Below are positions 33,198 to 41,581 of a stretch of 64,000 nt of DNA, one piece after another. The stretch comes from Streptomyces sp. CNH099 (lineage in GTDB: Bacteria; Actinomycetota; Actinomycetes; Streptomycetales; Streptomycetaceae). Within the stretch, counting starts at the first letter, position 1, and the number at the start of each line of letters is the position of its first letter. The stretch is from contig AZWL01000025.1 of the NCBI GenBank assembly GCA_000514715.1, positions 1 to 64,000 on the forward strand, written 5' to 3'. The position numbers and the translations under genes were made by a program. The notes beneath the pieces are model-generated. The model saw only the letters and a program-made list of their open reading frames with translations. It ran no database searches and was not told the DNA's origin.

Positions 33198-34727
33198 ATG
33201 GCAGACGACTACCTCGTGCGTATCGGCCGACTCATCCGTGACGCCCGGCAGCACCGGGGATGGTCGCAGAGTCAGCTGGCCGGAGCGCTGGGCACCAGTC
33301 AGAGCGCCGTCAACCGCATCGAGCGCGGCCACCAGAACATCAGTCTGGAAATAATCGCTCGCATCGGCGAGGCGCTGGACAGCGAGATCGTGGCCCTGGG
33401 CACGGCGGGCCCGATGCATCTGCGGGTCAGCGGCGGCCGTCGACTCTCCGGCGCGATCGACGTCAAGACCAGCAAGAACGCCTGCGTCGCGCTGCTCTGC
33501 GCCACCCTGCTGAACTCCGGGCGCACGGTGCTGCGCCGGGTGGCGCGGATCGAGGAGGTGTTCCGGATCCTGGAGGTCCTGAACAGTGTCGGGGTGCGTA
33601 CGCGCTGGATCAACGACGACGCCGACCTGGAGGTCGAACCGCCGGCCGAGCTGGACCTCGACGCCATGGACCACGAGGCGGCGCGCCGCACCCGCAGCGT
33701 GATCATGTTCCTCGGCCCGCTGCTGCACCGCGCGGAGCGCTTCAAGCTCCCGTACGCGGGCGGCTGCGACCTCGGCACCAGGACCGTGCAGCCGCACATG
33801 ACCGCGCTGCGCCGCTTCGGCCTGGACGTGACCGCGACCGAGGGCGTGTACCACTGCGAGGTCGTCCCCAGCATCGCGCCCGACCGCGCCATCGTGCTCA
33901 CCGAGCGCGGCGACACCGTGACCGAGAACGCGCTGCTGGCCGCCGCCCGGCACGACGGCGTGACGCTGATCCGCAACGCCAGCTCCAACTACATGGTTCA
34001 GGACCTCTGCTTCTTCCTGGAGCACCTGGGTGTGCGCGTGGACGGCGTGGGCACCACCACGCTGCGCGTGCACGGCGTGCCGGTGATCGACCGGGACGTC
34101 GACTTCTCCCCCTCCGAGGACCCGGTGGAGGCGATGAGCCTGCTGGCGGCGGCGGTGGTCACGTCGTCGGAGCTGACGGTGCGGCGGGCGCCGGTGGAGT
34201 TCCTGGAGATCGAGCTGTCGGTGCTGGAGGAGATGGGTCTCGACCTCGACCGCACTCCGGAGTACAGGGCCGACAACGGCCGCACGCGGCTGGTGGACCT
34301 GACCGTACGGCCGTCGAAGCTGCAGGCGCCGACCGACAAGATCCACCCGATGCCGTTCCCCGGCGTCAACATCGACAACGTGCCGTTCTTCGCGGCGATC
34401 GCCGCCTCGGCGCAGGGCTCGACGCTCATCCACGACTGGGTCTACGACAACCGCGCCATCTACCTCACGGAACTGACCCGCCTGGGCGCCGGCGTCAAGC
34501 TCCTCGACCCGCACCGGGTGCTGGTCGAGGGCCCGACGCGGTGGCGCGAGACGGAGATGATGTGCCCGCCGGCGCTGCGCCCCGCGGTGGTGGTGCTGCT
34601 GGGGATGATGGCGGCGGAGGGCACGTCGGTGCTGCGCAACGTCTACGTCATCAACCGCGGCTACGAGTCCCTGGCGGACCGCCTCAACTCGGTAGGCGCC
34701 CGCATCGAAACGTTCCGCGACATCTGA
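33198..34727 (+). CDS. HTH-XRE / MurA-like enolpyruvyl transferase fusion
   Basis: 509-aa fusion. Residues about 6-64 are a Cro/C1-type HTH (GWSQSQLAGALGTSQSAVNR, then IERGHQNIS). Residues about 72-509 are an EPSP-synthase/MurA-type domain, homologous to UDP-GlcNAc enolpyruvyl transferase. Key MurA residues are kept: Lys93-Asn94 (TSKNACVALL), TRSVIMFLGPLL, Cys190 in YAGGCDLGTRTVQPH (fosfomycin-target Cys), Asp in FPGVNID, and Arg in VINRGYESLADRL. It therefore seems catalytically competent, and may sense a wall precursor to control transcription. There is no SD before the ATG. A decayed copy of its 3' end lies at 35744. Confidence 0.85.
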   Translation: MADDYLVRIGRLIRDARQHRGWSQSQLAGALGTSQSAVNRIERGHQNISLEIIARIGEALDSEIVALGTAGPMHLRVSGGRRLSGAIDVKTSKNACVALLCATLLNSGRTVLRRVARIEEVFRILEVLNSVGVRTRWINDDADLEVEPPAELDLDAMDHEAARRTRSVIMFLGPLLHRAERFKLPYAGGCDLGTRTVQPHMTALRRFGLDVTATEGVYHCEVVPSIAPDRAIVLTERGDTVTENALLAAARHDGVTLIRNASSNYMVQDLCFFLEHLGVRVDGVGTTTLRVHGVPVIDRDVDFSPSEDPVEAMSLLAAAVVTSSELTVRRAPVEFLEIELSVLEEMGLDLDRTPEYRADNGRTRLVDLTVRPSKLQAPTDKIHPMPFPGVNIDNVPFFAAIAASAQGSTLIHDWVYDNRAIYLTELTRLGAGVKLLDPHRVLVEGPTRWRETEMMCPPALRPAVVVLLGMMAAEGTSVLRNVYVINRGYESLADRLNSVGARIETFRDI

Positions 34728-35065
34728 GGTGCCGCAGCGGGAGCCGCCTCCGGGTGACGCGACTCCCGCTGCCGGCCCGTGCCGCTGTTGGATCGCCCAG
34801 CCGACGGCGCACTCGGCGGAACCGGGCTGGTGGCTGCCGGTACGGAGCTCGCCAAATTCGGTGAGGCGATTCCAGGAATAGAGCTCGCTGCCATTCACAC
34901 GGGACAAGGACAGGTCTGGAAACCCTACCGAACCGCATACCGGACCTGGAGATGGATGGCCTGACGAAGTCCTTGATCACTGATCTGTTCTCGTAAGGCC
35001 GCTGGCGGCGGTACCTCTGCCCGGGTAGGCTGAGGGCCCTGCAGTCTGCCGAGTGGAGATAATTC
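34728..35065. other. Intergenic gap without recognisable gene
   Basis: 338 nt after the HTH-MurA gene. Base composition falls towards that of the following small membrane genes. Short frames exist (e.g. 34779-34964) but lack an SD or codon bias. GGAGATA at about 35054-35060 is the SD for the next gene. Confidence 0.5.
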
Positions 35066-35488
35066 ATGCCCTGGTTACCCACATCCTCCGACATTCCCCT
35101 TGAGGGCTGGTGGATTCTGGCTGCGTCGGCAGTCCTCATACATCTGGTCTACGTTCCCAAGTGGGGCGCTTCGCGACCCGTCGAGAGGGCGGTCGCGTTC
35201 GCCTATCCGGTAATCGCGTTCATAGGAAGCGTGTTCGTCGGAGTGTCGGCCGACGCCTCCGAAGAACTGTTCTGGGCTGGGTACGTATGGGTAATGCTGA
35301 CGCCGACGCTCATCATGGCAGGCAACGGCAAGGAGATGGACAAGGCGGAACGGGCCCAGAAGAAGCAGGGCGGGAATCTCCAGGATTACGTGCCGAGCAA
35401 CGTCAAGAAGCGTATGCGGGCCCAGACCGTCGGGGCGCTGCTCCTGGGCTTATGGCTGATCGTCACGTCCCAAGAAGGTGTGGGGTAG
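35066..35488 (+). CDS. Small membrane protein with TTA codon
   Basis: Unrecognised 140-aa membrane protein with predicted helices at about 14-34 (GWWILAASAVLIHLVYV), 45-62 (AFAYPVIAFIGSVFVGV), 68-85 (FWAGYVWVMLTPTLIMAG) and 121-134 (GALLLGLWLIVT), and a basic cytoplasmic loop (KEMDKAERAQKKQGG). ATG 35066 has GGAGATA upstream. Codon 129 is TTA (35450-35452), so translation would need the rare bldA tRNA if this is a Streptomyces. GC content is visibly lower than flanking genes, a sign of recent acquisition. Paired with the next gene (9-nt gap). Confidence 0.75.
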   Translation: MPWLPTSSDIPLEGWWILAASAVLIHLVYVPKWGASRPVERAVAFAYPVIAFIGSVFVGVSADASEELFWAGYVWVMLTPTLIMAGNGKEMDKAERAQKKQGGNLQDYVPSNVKKRMRAQTVGALLLGLWLIVTSQEGVG

Positions 35489-35497
35489 GGGGGCAGA

Positions 35498-35710
35498 ATG
35501 AAGCAGGCCAAAATGGTGGCGATACAGATGTGGATCACCACCGTCTCATTCCTCGTCGTTGTCATCGGCAGGAGCACAGAGACGACAGTGATCGGACTCG
35601 GAGTCGGGGTGTGCTCCGGGATCGCCACACTGCTGACGGTTCAAAGCACGAAACGCGCTCTTGCCCGGCAGGGAAAAAGGGTGAGCAGGAATCCGTTCCG
35701 GCTGCCCTGA
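35498..35710 (+). CDS. Small two-helix membrane protein
   Basis: Unrecognised 70-aa protein with two hydrophobic segments (about 6-24 and 30-48) and a basic tail (STKRALARQGKRVSRNPF). ATG 35498 follows a G-rich SD in the spacer after the previous stop, 9 nt away, so the two form a unit. Low GC like its partner. Immediately downstream lies the decayed HTH-MurA 3' end. Confidence 0.65.
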   Translation: MKQAKMVAIQMWITTVSFLVVVIGRSTETTVIGLGVGVCSGIATLLTVQSTKRALARQGKRVSRNPFRLP

Positions 35711-35743
35711 TCACGCGGTGTAGCAGGGCTCTGCACCGACAGC

Positions 35744-35820
35744 CCGCGGCGGGGGTACGGGTCCCCGGCGGACCGCGCCGGCTCCGTCGGCGTTCGCATC
35801 GAGTCCTTTCGCGACAACGG
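35744..35820 (+). pseudogene. Decayed copy of the HTH-MurA 3' end
   Basis: In the + frame at 35750-35818 the codons read RGYGSPADRAGSVGVRIESF, then RDN. The last residues of the HTH-MurA protein read RGYESLADRLNSVGARIETF, then RDI. The match covers 17 of 23 codons with no stop at the expected place. It is about 1.05 kb downstream of the intact copy, with the two small membrane genes between. It is either a relic of a duplicated gene or one end of an insertion that carried a substitute 3' end. The rest of 35711-36029 shows nothing recognisable. Confidence 0.6.
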
Positions 35821-36029
35821 TCGCGCTTCGGGGCTCCGAGCGCGACGACGTACCCCTGCGCACGCGCAAGCAGTGGACACAGGGCTGTAGTTGTGCCGCG
35901 GCACCGGACGAGTCGGAAAGGCGCCGAGGGTCCTGTTGAGGGAGGCGGACCAGCCGACGGCCGGTCCGTACCGGTTGGCCCTGGCGGGGATACACCGGGC
36001 CGGGCTCGTCCACCGCGACCCCAAGCCGC

Positions 36030-36878
36030 TCAGCGGCCGCGGCCGGCGAGGGCGAACTCGCCCGGGGTGATGCCGTAGGTGCGGACGAACCAGCGGTGCA
36101 GGTGGCTCTGGTCCGCGAAGCCCGCGGCCGCGGCGGCCCCGGCGCCGCTCTCCCCCGCCGTCAGGCGGCGGCGGGCGTCGCGAAGCCGGAGGAGGCGCTG
36201 CAGGTCGCTGGGCGACATCCCGTACTCCGCCTGGAACGCCCGGTACAGGGCGTAGCGGCTGCAGCCCGCCGCCGCGGCCAGTTCCGCCGCCGGGATCTCC
36301 TCGGCGAACCGCTCCCGGAGCACCGCCCGCGCCCGCCGGGCGGCGGCGGTCTGCGGGCCGCCGGGGCGCAGCGTGCGCTCGCGCGGCGGGGCCGTCGAGG
36401 CGCGGTGGACCATCGCCGTCACGGCGGCGGTCAGCCGCTCGTCGCGTACGAGCGGGCCCGCGTCCTCCGTGAGCGCCGCGTGCAGCCGCAGCAGGGCGCG
36501 CCACAGCGGCGGGTCGCGGTGCACGGGGTCGGCGAAGAGCGGGAGGGCGGCCCGGTCGGCGGGGCGCGTGCCGGCGTCGGCGAGGACATCGCGGACGACG
36601 TCGGGGCCGATGTGCACCATCCGGTACGTGAACCCCAGCTCGTTCGCCGCCTCGCCGTCGTGCGGGTCGTCGGGGTTGAAGGCCATGACGAGGCCGGCGG
36701 CGGAGGTGTGCGAGCCGCCGCGGCAGACGAAGCGCTGGGCGCCGGTCTCGGTGAGGCCGAAGGAGTAGGCGTCGTGGCTGTGGCGGTGGAAGACGTGCTC
36801 CTCGAAGTGGGCGCGCATGGCCTCCACCGGCCGCTGCGCGTCCCGCCAGTAGGAGACCCAGTCGCTCACGCCCTCCAT
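36030..36878 (-). CDS. AraC-family transcriptional regulator
   Basis: AraC regulator, 282 aa. The N-terminal cupin sensor (about 20-95) has HVFHRHSHDAYSFGLTETGAQRF and MAFNPDDPHDGEAA. Two HTH motifs are at the C terminus (AELAAAAGCSRYALYRAFQAEYG, then AGFADQSHLHRWFVRTYGIT then PGEFA). ATG 36878 is chosen (MEGVSDWVSYWRDAQ); the upstream frame is non-coding. It is divergent from a DUF2000 gene with 54 nt between starts, so it probably controls that gene. Such AraC/DUF2000 pairs recur in actinobacteria. The ligand is unknown. Confidence 0.88.
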   Translation of the reverse strand: MEGVSDWVSYWRDAQRPVEAMRAHFEEHVFHRHSHDAYSFGLTETGAQRFVCRGGSHTSAAGLVMAFNPDDPHDGEAANELGFTYRMVHIGPDVVRDVLADAGTRPADRAALPLFADPVHRDPPLWRALLRLHAALTEDAGPLVRDERLTAAVTAMVHRASTAPPRERTLRPGGPQTAAARRARAVLRERFAEEIPAAELAAAAGCSRYALYRAFQAEYGMSPSDLQRLLRLRDARRRLTAGESGAGAAAAAGFADQSHLHRWFVRTYGITPGEFALAGRGR

Positions 36879-36932
36879 GGTGCCGCACCAGCGTTCAAGA
36901 CCGCCGCGCCGCGGGCCGGGCACGCTGGCGGC

Positions 36933-37343
36933 ATGCGCTTCGACACCAAGATCGCCGTGGTCGTACGGCACGACCTGGCCGCCTGGCAGCGGCTGAACGT
37001 CACCGCCTTCCTGTGCAGCGGCGTCGCCCACGCCGCCGACGACGTCATGGGCAAGCCGTACGAGGACGCCTCCGGCAACACGTACCTGCCGATGTTCCGC
37101 GAACCCGTCCTCGTCTTCGCCGCCGACGCCGCCGGCCTGACCCGTACCCACACCCGGGCCCTGTCCCACGGCCTGGCCACCGCCGTCTACACCGACGAGC
37201 TGTTCGCCACCGGCAACGACGACGACAACCGCGCCGCCGTCCGCGACGTCGCCGCCGCCGACCTGTCCCTGGCGGGGCTCGCGGTCTACGGCCCGCGGAA
37301 CGCCGTGGACCGTACGGTCAAGGGGCTGAGCCTGCACACCTGA
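36933..37343 (+). CDS. DUF2000-family protein
   Basis: 136-aa DUF2000 protein, a small PTH2-like fold of unknown function. Conserved features: RFDTKIAVVVRHDLAAWQRLNVTAFL at the start, PYEDASGNTYLPMFREPVLVF in the middle, LSHGLATAVYTDELFAT and GLAVYGPRNAVDRTVKGL at the end. ATG 36933 is the only start consistent with the family. It is divergent from the AraC gene and presumably its target. No SD stands out, so initiation may be leaderless or weak. Confidence 0.82.
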   Translation: MRFDTKIAVVVRHDLAAWQRLNVTAFLCSGVAHAADDVMGKPYEDASGNTYLPMFREPVLVFAADAAGLTRTHTRALSHGLATAVYTDELFATGNDDDNRAAVRDVAAADLSLAGLAVYGPRNAVDRTVKGLSLHT

Positions 37344-37384
37344 GCCCGCCCACCTGAGCCCGCGCACCTGCCCCGCCCCGCCAC

Positions 37385-38614
37385 TCAGAGGTAACGCCCC
37401 CACCCTTCCTCCGGCGCCTGGCCGACCTCCAGCCGGCGCAGCTTCCGCAGCGTCCGCGGGTCCTGCGCGTCGAGCCAGTCGGCGAGTTGCCGGAAGGACA
37501 CGCACCGCACGTCCTTGCGGGGGCAGACCTCCTTGACGGTCTCCTCGATCGCGCGCATGTACGCGCCGTCGTGCCAGGTCTCGAAGTGGTTGCCGACGAT
37601 CAGCGGCGCGCGGTTGCCCTCGTACGCGCGCTCGAAGCCGGCGAGCAGCCCGTCGCGCATCTTCTCCTCGGCGTTGGCGGGGGTGGTGAGCGGGTTGACC
37701 TTGAAGTTGTAGTCCATGGTCAGCTCCTCGCGGTCGCTGCCCGGATACGGCACGAGCTGCATCGACAGGTCCCACAGCCCGTCCTTCCTGGCCGGCCACA
37801 CCTGCCGGGACACGCCGCTGGTGTCGTACCGCCAGCCCAGCTCGCGGGCGGCGGCGCGGAGGTTGTCGCGCCCTTCGAGGCAGGGGGTGCGGGCGCCGGT
37901 CAGCTCCTTGTCGTAGTCGAAGGGCAGCGGCTCGGCGTCGTGCCGGCCGGTGTGGGTCTTCCACCGCTGCACGAACCGCTTGGCCAGCGCGATCTCGCTC
38001 TTCCACTCCTCCTTCGACCAGCTCGCGACGCCGGTGGGGCCGCAGAAGTGGCCGTTGAAGTGGGTGCCGATCTCGCTGCCGTCGAGCCAGGCGCCGCGGA
38101 CCTGCTCGACGGTTTCCTTGATGTGCGCGTCGCTGAGCAGCCCGATGTCGGAGGCGCCGGGGGCGTGGCCGGGGGCCTGGTAGAGGGAGCGCTTGAACTC
38201 GGGCAGAAGGTAGATGCCGGAGAGGAAGTACGTCATGGCGGCGTCGTGCTTCCGCCCCACCTCCCGGAAGTGCTCGAAGAGCCCGTCGCCGACCTCGCCG
38301 GCGCCGTCCCAGGAGAAGACGACGAACTGCGGCGGCTTCTCCCCGTCGGCGAGCCTGCGCACCCGCGGTTGGCGGGGCTGTGCGCCGGTCCACGCGGTGG
38401 ACCCGTCCCCGATGAGCCGCACCCCCCGCGCCCCCTGCACACCCCCCTCGCTGCTCTTGCCCGCCCCGCCCCTCTCGGCCGTCCCGGCCCCCCGGGCGTC
38501 GTTCCGCGAGTCACCCCGGCCGCCGTCCCCGGGACCCGCGCACCCGCCGGCAGCCGCCGGCACCAGCACCGCCGCCGCACACACCCCGACCACCGCACGC
38601 CTCGCCCTGCCCAT
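37385..38614 (-). CDS. CE4-like polysaccharide deacetylase lipoprotein
   Basis: Secreted protein, 409 aa, with a signal peptide ending in a lipobox-like AAAGGC (Cys25) and a Gly/Arg/Ser-rich linker to about 90. The NodB-type fold shows VVFSWDGAGE (Asp103, general base region) and the metal pair EIGTHFNGHF. The C-terminal part has a Cys pair (CPRKDVRCVSF). It may deacetylate cell-wall or environmental N-acetylated glycans, but the family has many inactive or divergent members. ATG 38614 begins MGRARRAVVG. An AT-richer stretch upstream (38630-38700) is the likely promoter. Single-gene unit. Confidence 0.78.
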   Translation of the reverse strand: MGRARRAVVGVCAAAVLVPAAAGGCAGPGDGGRGDSRNDARGAGTAERGGAGKSSEGGVQGARGVRLIGDGSTAWTGAQPRQPRVRRLADGEKPPQFVVFSWDGAGEVGDGLFEHFREVGRKHDAAMTYFLSGIYLLPEFKRSLYQAPGHAPGASDIGLLSDAHIKETVEQVRGAWLDGSEIGTHFNGHFCGPTGVASWSKEEWKSEIALAKRFVQRWKTHTGRHDAEPLPFDYDKELTGARTPCLEGRDNLRAAARELGWRYDTSGVSRQVWPARKDGLWDLSMQLVPYPGSDREELTMDYNFKVNPLTTPANAEEKMRDGLLAGFERAYEGNRAPLIVGNHFETWHDGAYMRAIEETVKEVCPRKDVRCVSFRQLADWLDAQDPRTLRKLRRLEVGQAPEEGWGRYL

Positions 38615-38888
38615 GGGTCACCTCTCTCCCGCGTCGCTTCACCGGAGTGATAACCCGAAAAACACACAAATACCGCCCCCTCACCCGATCACCCGCAGAC
38701 ATACACCCCCGGGCCGCCCCCAACCGGCCCCGCCGGACCCCGCAGAGCCGCCCACAGCCCGAAATGCCTGCCCTCGGGGTCACCGAGCGCGCCGTCATGC
38801 CTTCTTGACGCGGCACCTCCGGAAAGCCGAGGGTGTGCAACGTTCTGCGACCCACTCGACAGGTCGAACTGGATCAGAAGGGCGTGCG

Positions 38889-39410
38889 ATGAAGCCGAAG
38901 ATCCCCCACTTCGACGAACTACTCTCCTCCGCCACACAGTCCGCCCTGCATCTGGAGATGCGGGACACGTACGGCGTGGCCGAGGAAGAGGAGGAGATCC
39001 GCCTCTGGTCGTCCGGTAAGTGGACCGTCGACGACGGTCGCAAAGCCCTCGGCGGCTGGATGGACCTTGTCTCCGGCACCGTTGCACGGGGGGTGTCGGT
39101 ACGCCGGGCACGGGTCGTCTCCACGCCGGTGACGACGTACATCCGCTACGAACACGCAGTCACGCCGCTCAACCTGGAGGCTGGCGAGGACGTACGCTGG
39201 CTGCCACGCCGAGAGGCACTGGGTATCCCCCTGCCAGCCAACGACTTCTGGCTGATCGACGCCCGCGTGGTCCGCTTCAACCACTTCTCCGGCGACGGTG
39301 CGGCCGTCGAGCCGGAAATGAGCGACGATCCAGCCGTGACCGCCCTCTGCGCGTCCGCTTTCGCAGCAGTTTGGGAGCGAGCCATCCCGCACGCGGAGTT
39401 CCGGATCTGA
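38889..39410 (+). CDS. DUF6879-family protein (copy 1)
   Basis: 173-aa DUF6879 protein of the kind found beside XRE/DUF397 (WhiJ-type) regulators. Conserved blocks: FDELLSSATQSALHLEMRDTYG, VRRARVVSTPVTTYIRYEHAVTP, VRWLPRREALGIPLPANDFWLID and FNHFSGDG. ATG 38889 is preceded by an AAGGG stretch. A clear paralogue lies at 39756. Its function is unknown; location in these loci suggests a partner of the XRE regulator. First gene of the 38.9-43 kb accessory locus, preceded by 274 nt of promoter region. Confidence 0.78.
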   Translation: MKPKIPHFDELLSSATQSALHLEMRDTYGVAEEEEEIRLWSSGKWTVDDGRKALGGWMDLVSGTVARGVSVRRARVVSTPVTTYIRYEHAVTPLNLEAGEDVRWLPRREALGIPLPANDFWLIDARVVRFNHFSGDGAAVEPEMSDDPAVTALCASAFAAVWERAIPHAEFRI

Positions 39411-39550
39411 GGCACCGCCACGGTCCGCCGACGCGCCCTCCCGTCGAAGCGCCCGGGCCTGCTGGCAAGTTCCGGCAAGTCCCTTCCCCCCTCGAAGGGC
39501 CGGCGGGCAAGCTCAGTCATGCAGAGACGCCTACACCGGAGGTGGACACC

Positions 39551-39802
39551 ATGGCGCTGCGCAGGCTGGGCAAGGATCCGGAGAGTCCGAGCGGCGGGTC
39601 TCCCACCATCTACCTGGACGACGAGAAGGACACCTACCTCGTCCAGGGATGGAAAGTGGACGACCGTGACCGCCGCGACCAGATGGACGTCCCCGGTCAC
39701 GAGGACGTCATCGAGATTCCGCGCCGCATGGTCCAGTTTTTCTTGGAGGTACAGGATGACGAGGGTTCCGACGTTCGAGGAGCTGTTCCGCAGCAGCCGT
39801 GA
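39551..39802 (+). CDS. Small acidic protein of the XRE/DUF6879 locus
   Basis: 83-aa protein: MALRRLGKDPESPSGGSPTI, then YLDDEKDTYLVQGWKVDDRD and a C-terminal PGHEDVIEIPRRMVQFFLEV. Small proteins of this type recur between DUF6879 and XRE genes in Streptomyces; their role is unknown. ATG 39551 follows CGGAGGTGG (39538-39546). Its 3' end overlaps the next DUF6879 gene by 47 nt in another frame; the overlap contains that gene's SD (39745-39749), so the two must be translated in a coupled or competing way. Confidence 0.65.
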   Translation: MALRRLGKDPESPSGGSPTIYLDDEKDTYLVQGWKVDDRDRRDQMDVPGHEDVIEIPRRMVQFFLEVQDDEGSDVRGAVPQQP

Positions 39803-40268
39803 GTCGGCGGTGCACCTGGAGATGCGGGACGCGTACATGAAGTCGGACCCGGCGTACGTCGACTGGCAGAAGGGAATCCGGCTCGATCCGGCGGAGCGCT
39901 GGGCCGACTGGCACTCGATCGTCTCCGAAGCCGTGGGGCGGGGCGTCGCGGTCCGGCGGGCCCGCATCGTGTCCGAGCCGGTCAGCAGGTACATCCGATT
40001 CGAGCATGAGGTCACCGATGGCCTGAACATCGCCGCAGGAGAGGTTGTACGCTGGTTGCCCCGCAACCGGGCAGGCGGCATCGCCCTACCTGCCAACGAC
40101 TTCTGGCTGTTCGACGGTTCTCTTCTTCTGATCAATCATTTCGACGGTGAAGGCGAAATGCTCCCCTCCACCGTGAGTGAGGACCCACAGGAGATCAAGC
40201 TCTGCGCCGACGCATTCCTGGCGGTCTGGGAACGCGGCGTCACGCACGCCGATTACCGGCCCGCCTGA
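39756..40268 (+). CDS. DUF6879-family protein (copy 2)
   Basis: 170-aa paralogue of the 38889 gene. Shared blocks include SAVHLEMRDAYM, RGVAVRRARIVSEPVSRYIR, FEHEVT, VRWLPRNRAGGIALPANDFW and NHFDGEGE. It has a 10-residue longer polar stretch after the first block. ATG 39756 has GGAGG (39745-39749) with 6 nt spacing, inside the previous gene. The XRE regulator follows after 24 nt. Tandem duplication of this gene around the small protein is clear from the sequence. Confidence 0.78.
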   Translation: MTRVPTFEELFRSSRESAVHLEMRDAYMKSDPAYVDWQKGIRLDPAERWADWHSIVSEAVGRGVAVRRARIVSEPVSRYIRFEHEVTDGLNIAAGEVVRWLPRNRAGGIALPANDFWLFDGSLLLINHFDGEGEMLPSTVSEDPQEIKLCADAFLAVWERGVTHADYRPA

Positions 40269-40292
40269 CAGCAAGAGCAAGCGCCCCACCTC

Positions 40293-41141
40293 ATGTCGTC
40301 GCCCTCATCCAGCGTTCACGAGGCCCGCAGGGCCCTCGGCCAGCGCCTGCGGGAAATCCGGAAAGACTCCGGGATCACCGCGCGAGCGCTGGCCGAGCGT
40401 GCGGGCTGGCACGAGTCAAAGTGCTCCCGCTTCGAGAGCGGAGCCCGTAGCCCTTCCGAAGCCGATCTCCGTGCCTGGGCGGCACACTGCGGCGTGCCGC
40501 ACCTTGCCGACGACCTCGTCTCCGCCGCCCGCGGCATCGACGGCATGTACGTCGAATGGCGCCGCATGGAACGCTCCGGCCTGCGCACGGCCCAGGAATC
40601 GGTAGTCCCCTTGTGGGAGCGCACCCAACGCTTCCGGATCTACTCCTCGTGGCTCATCCCCGGCCCTGTCCAGACAGCGCCATACGTGAACGCTCTGCTC
40701 ACCTCGATCCGGGACAGGCGAGGACTCGTCGACGACGTGGACGAAGCCGTCCGCGTTCGCATGGCCAAGCAGCACGTCGTGCACGAGGGGCACCACAGCT
40801 TCGCGATCCTCCTAGAGGAGGCGGCGCTGCGCTATCGCATCGGCGGCCCGGAGGTCATGGCCGGCCAGCTTGGCCACCTGCTCGCCTCGGCAGCGCTTCC
40901 CTCGGTCTCGCTCGGCGTCATCCCGCTCACCGCCGACCGCTCAGGAATCTGGCCTGTCGAGGGCTTCTTCCTGTACGACGCCGAGGTGGCGAACGTCGAA
41001 CTTGTTTCGGCCCATCTCACTGTCACCCAGACCCACGAGATCAGCCTCTACGCAGATACGTTCGCCCGGCTTGCCGAACTCGCCGTGTACGGAGCCGGGG
41101 CCCGCCGTCTGATCAAAGACGCGATCGACGCGCTCGGGTGA
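40293..41141 (+). CDS. XRE-family regulator with DUF5753 (WhiJ-like)
   Basis: 282-aa regulator. HTH at about 10-65 (LGQRLREIRKDSGITARALA, ERAGWHESKCSRFESG), followed by the DUF5753 effector domain (about 95-275: MYVEWRRMERSGLRTAQESV, RFRIYSSWLIPGPVQTAPYV, LGVIPLTADRSGIWPVEGFF). WhiJ-type paralogues control development or antibiotic genes in Streptomyces together with a DUF397 partner, which is present downstream at 41264. ATG 40293 is chosen (MSSPSSSVHEARRALGQ). It is 24 nt after the DUF6879 gene. Confidence 0.88.
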   Translation: MSSPSSSVHEARRALGQRLREIRKDSGITARALAERAGWHESKCSRFESGARSPSEADLRAWAAHCGVPHLADDLVSAARGIDGMYVEWRRMERSGLRTAQESVVPLWERTQRFRIYSSWLIPGPVQTAPYVNALLTSIRDRRGLVDDVDEAVRVRMAKQHVVHEGHHSFAILLEEAALRYRIGGPEVMAGQLGHLLASAALPSVSLGVIPLTADRSGIWPVEGFFLYDAEVANVELVSAHLTVTQTHEISLYADTFARLAELAVYGAGARRLIKDAIDALG

Positions 41142-41263
41142 CTTCAGGCAAGTTCGGGCACACTCCTGGAGCCCTCGAACGCCGCGCTCCTAGCGTGATT
41201 CACAGAGCGGCAAGGCGGCCGAACGCCTGCACGCCGCGCACCTGTGGAGAGAGGAGCACCCCC

Positions 41264-41506
41264 ATGCAGGGGCAGAACCTTTACAGCCTCCCGACCGACG
41301 GCGCCGAGTTCACGCGATTCTGCGGCGGCAACCTGCAGAGCGAGCACGAGTCGTGCGTCGACGTGGCCGAGATCCCGGGCGCCGTCGAGATGTTCGCCGT
41401 GCGCGACTCCAAGCCGGAGGGCGCCGGCAGGGAGCTTCGCTTCACCGCCCGGGAGATGGACGACTTCGTCATCGGCTGGGCCAGGAAGCGCGGGCTGGCG
41501 CTGTAG
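41264..41506 (+). CDS. DUF397 protein
   Basis: 80-aa DUF397 protein, the usual small partner of WhiJ-like XRE regulators. Features: LYSLPTDGAEFTRFCGGNLQ, SCVDVAEIPGAVEMFAVRDSK and a C-terminal LRFTAREMDDFVIGWARKRG. ATG 41264 follows GAGAGGAG. Separated from the XRE gene by 122 nt, which may hold a second promoter. In studied systems the DUF397 protein antagonises or assists its XRE partner, which is the likely role here. Confidence 0.85.
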   Translation: MQGQNLYSLPTDGAEFTRFCGGNLQSEHESCVDVAEIPGAVEMFAVRDSKPEGAGRELRFTAREMDDFVIGWARKRGLAL

Positions 41507-41581
41507 CCACGCGCTCCCCCACGTACGGAAGCACGTCGGGCCGCCCCGCCCAGGGGCGGCCCCGTACCGCAGAAGGAACAC

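Noticed and set aside
31794..34907. 1037-codon antisense frame over the S component and HTH-MurA gene
   Set aside because: Low-complexity His/Arg/Asp composition, no SD, and it is fully antisense to clear families.
34779..34964. 61-codon ORF after HTH-MurA
   Set aside because: No SD, no codon bias and no recognisable motif.
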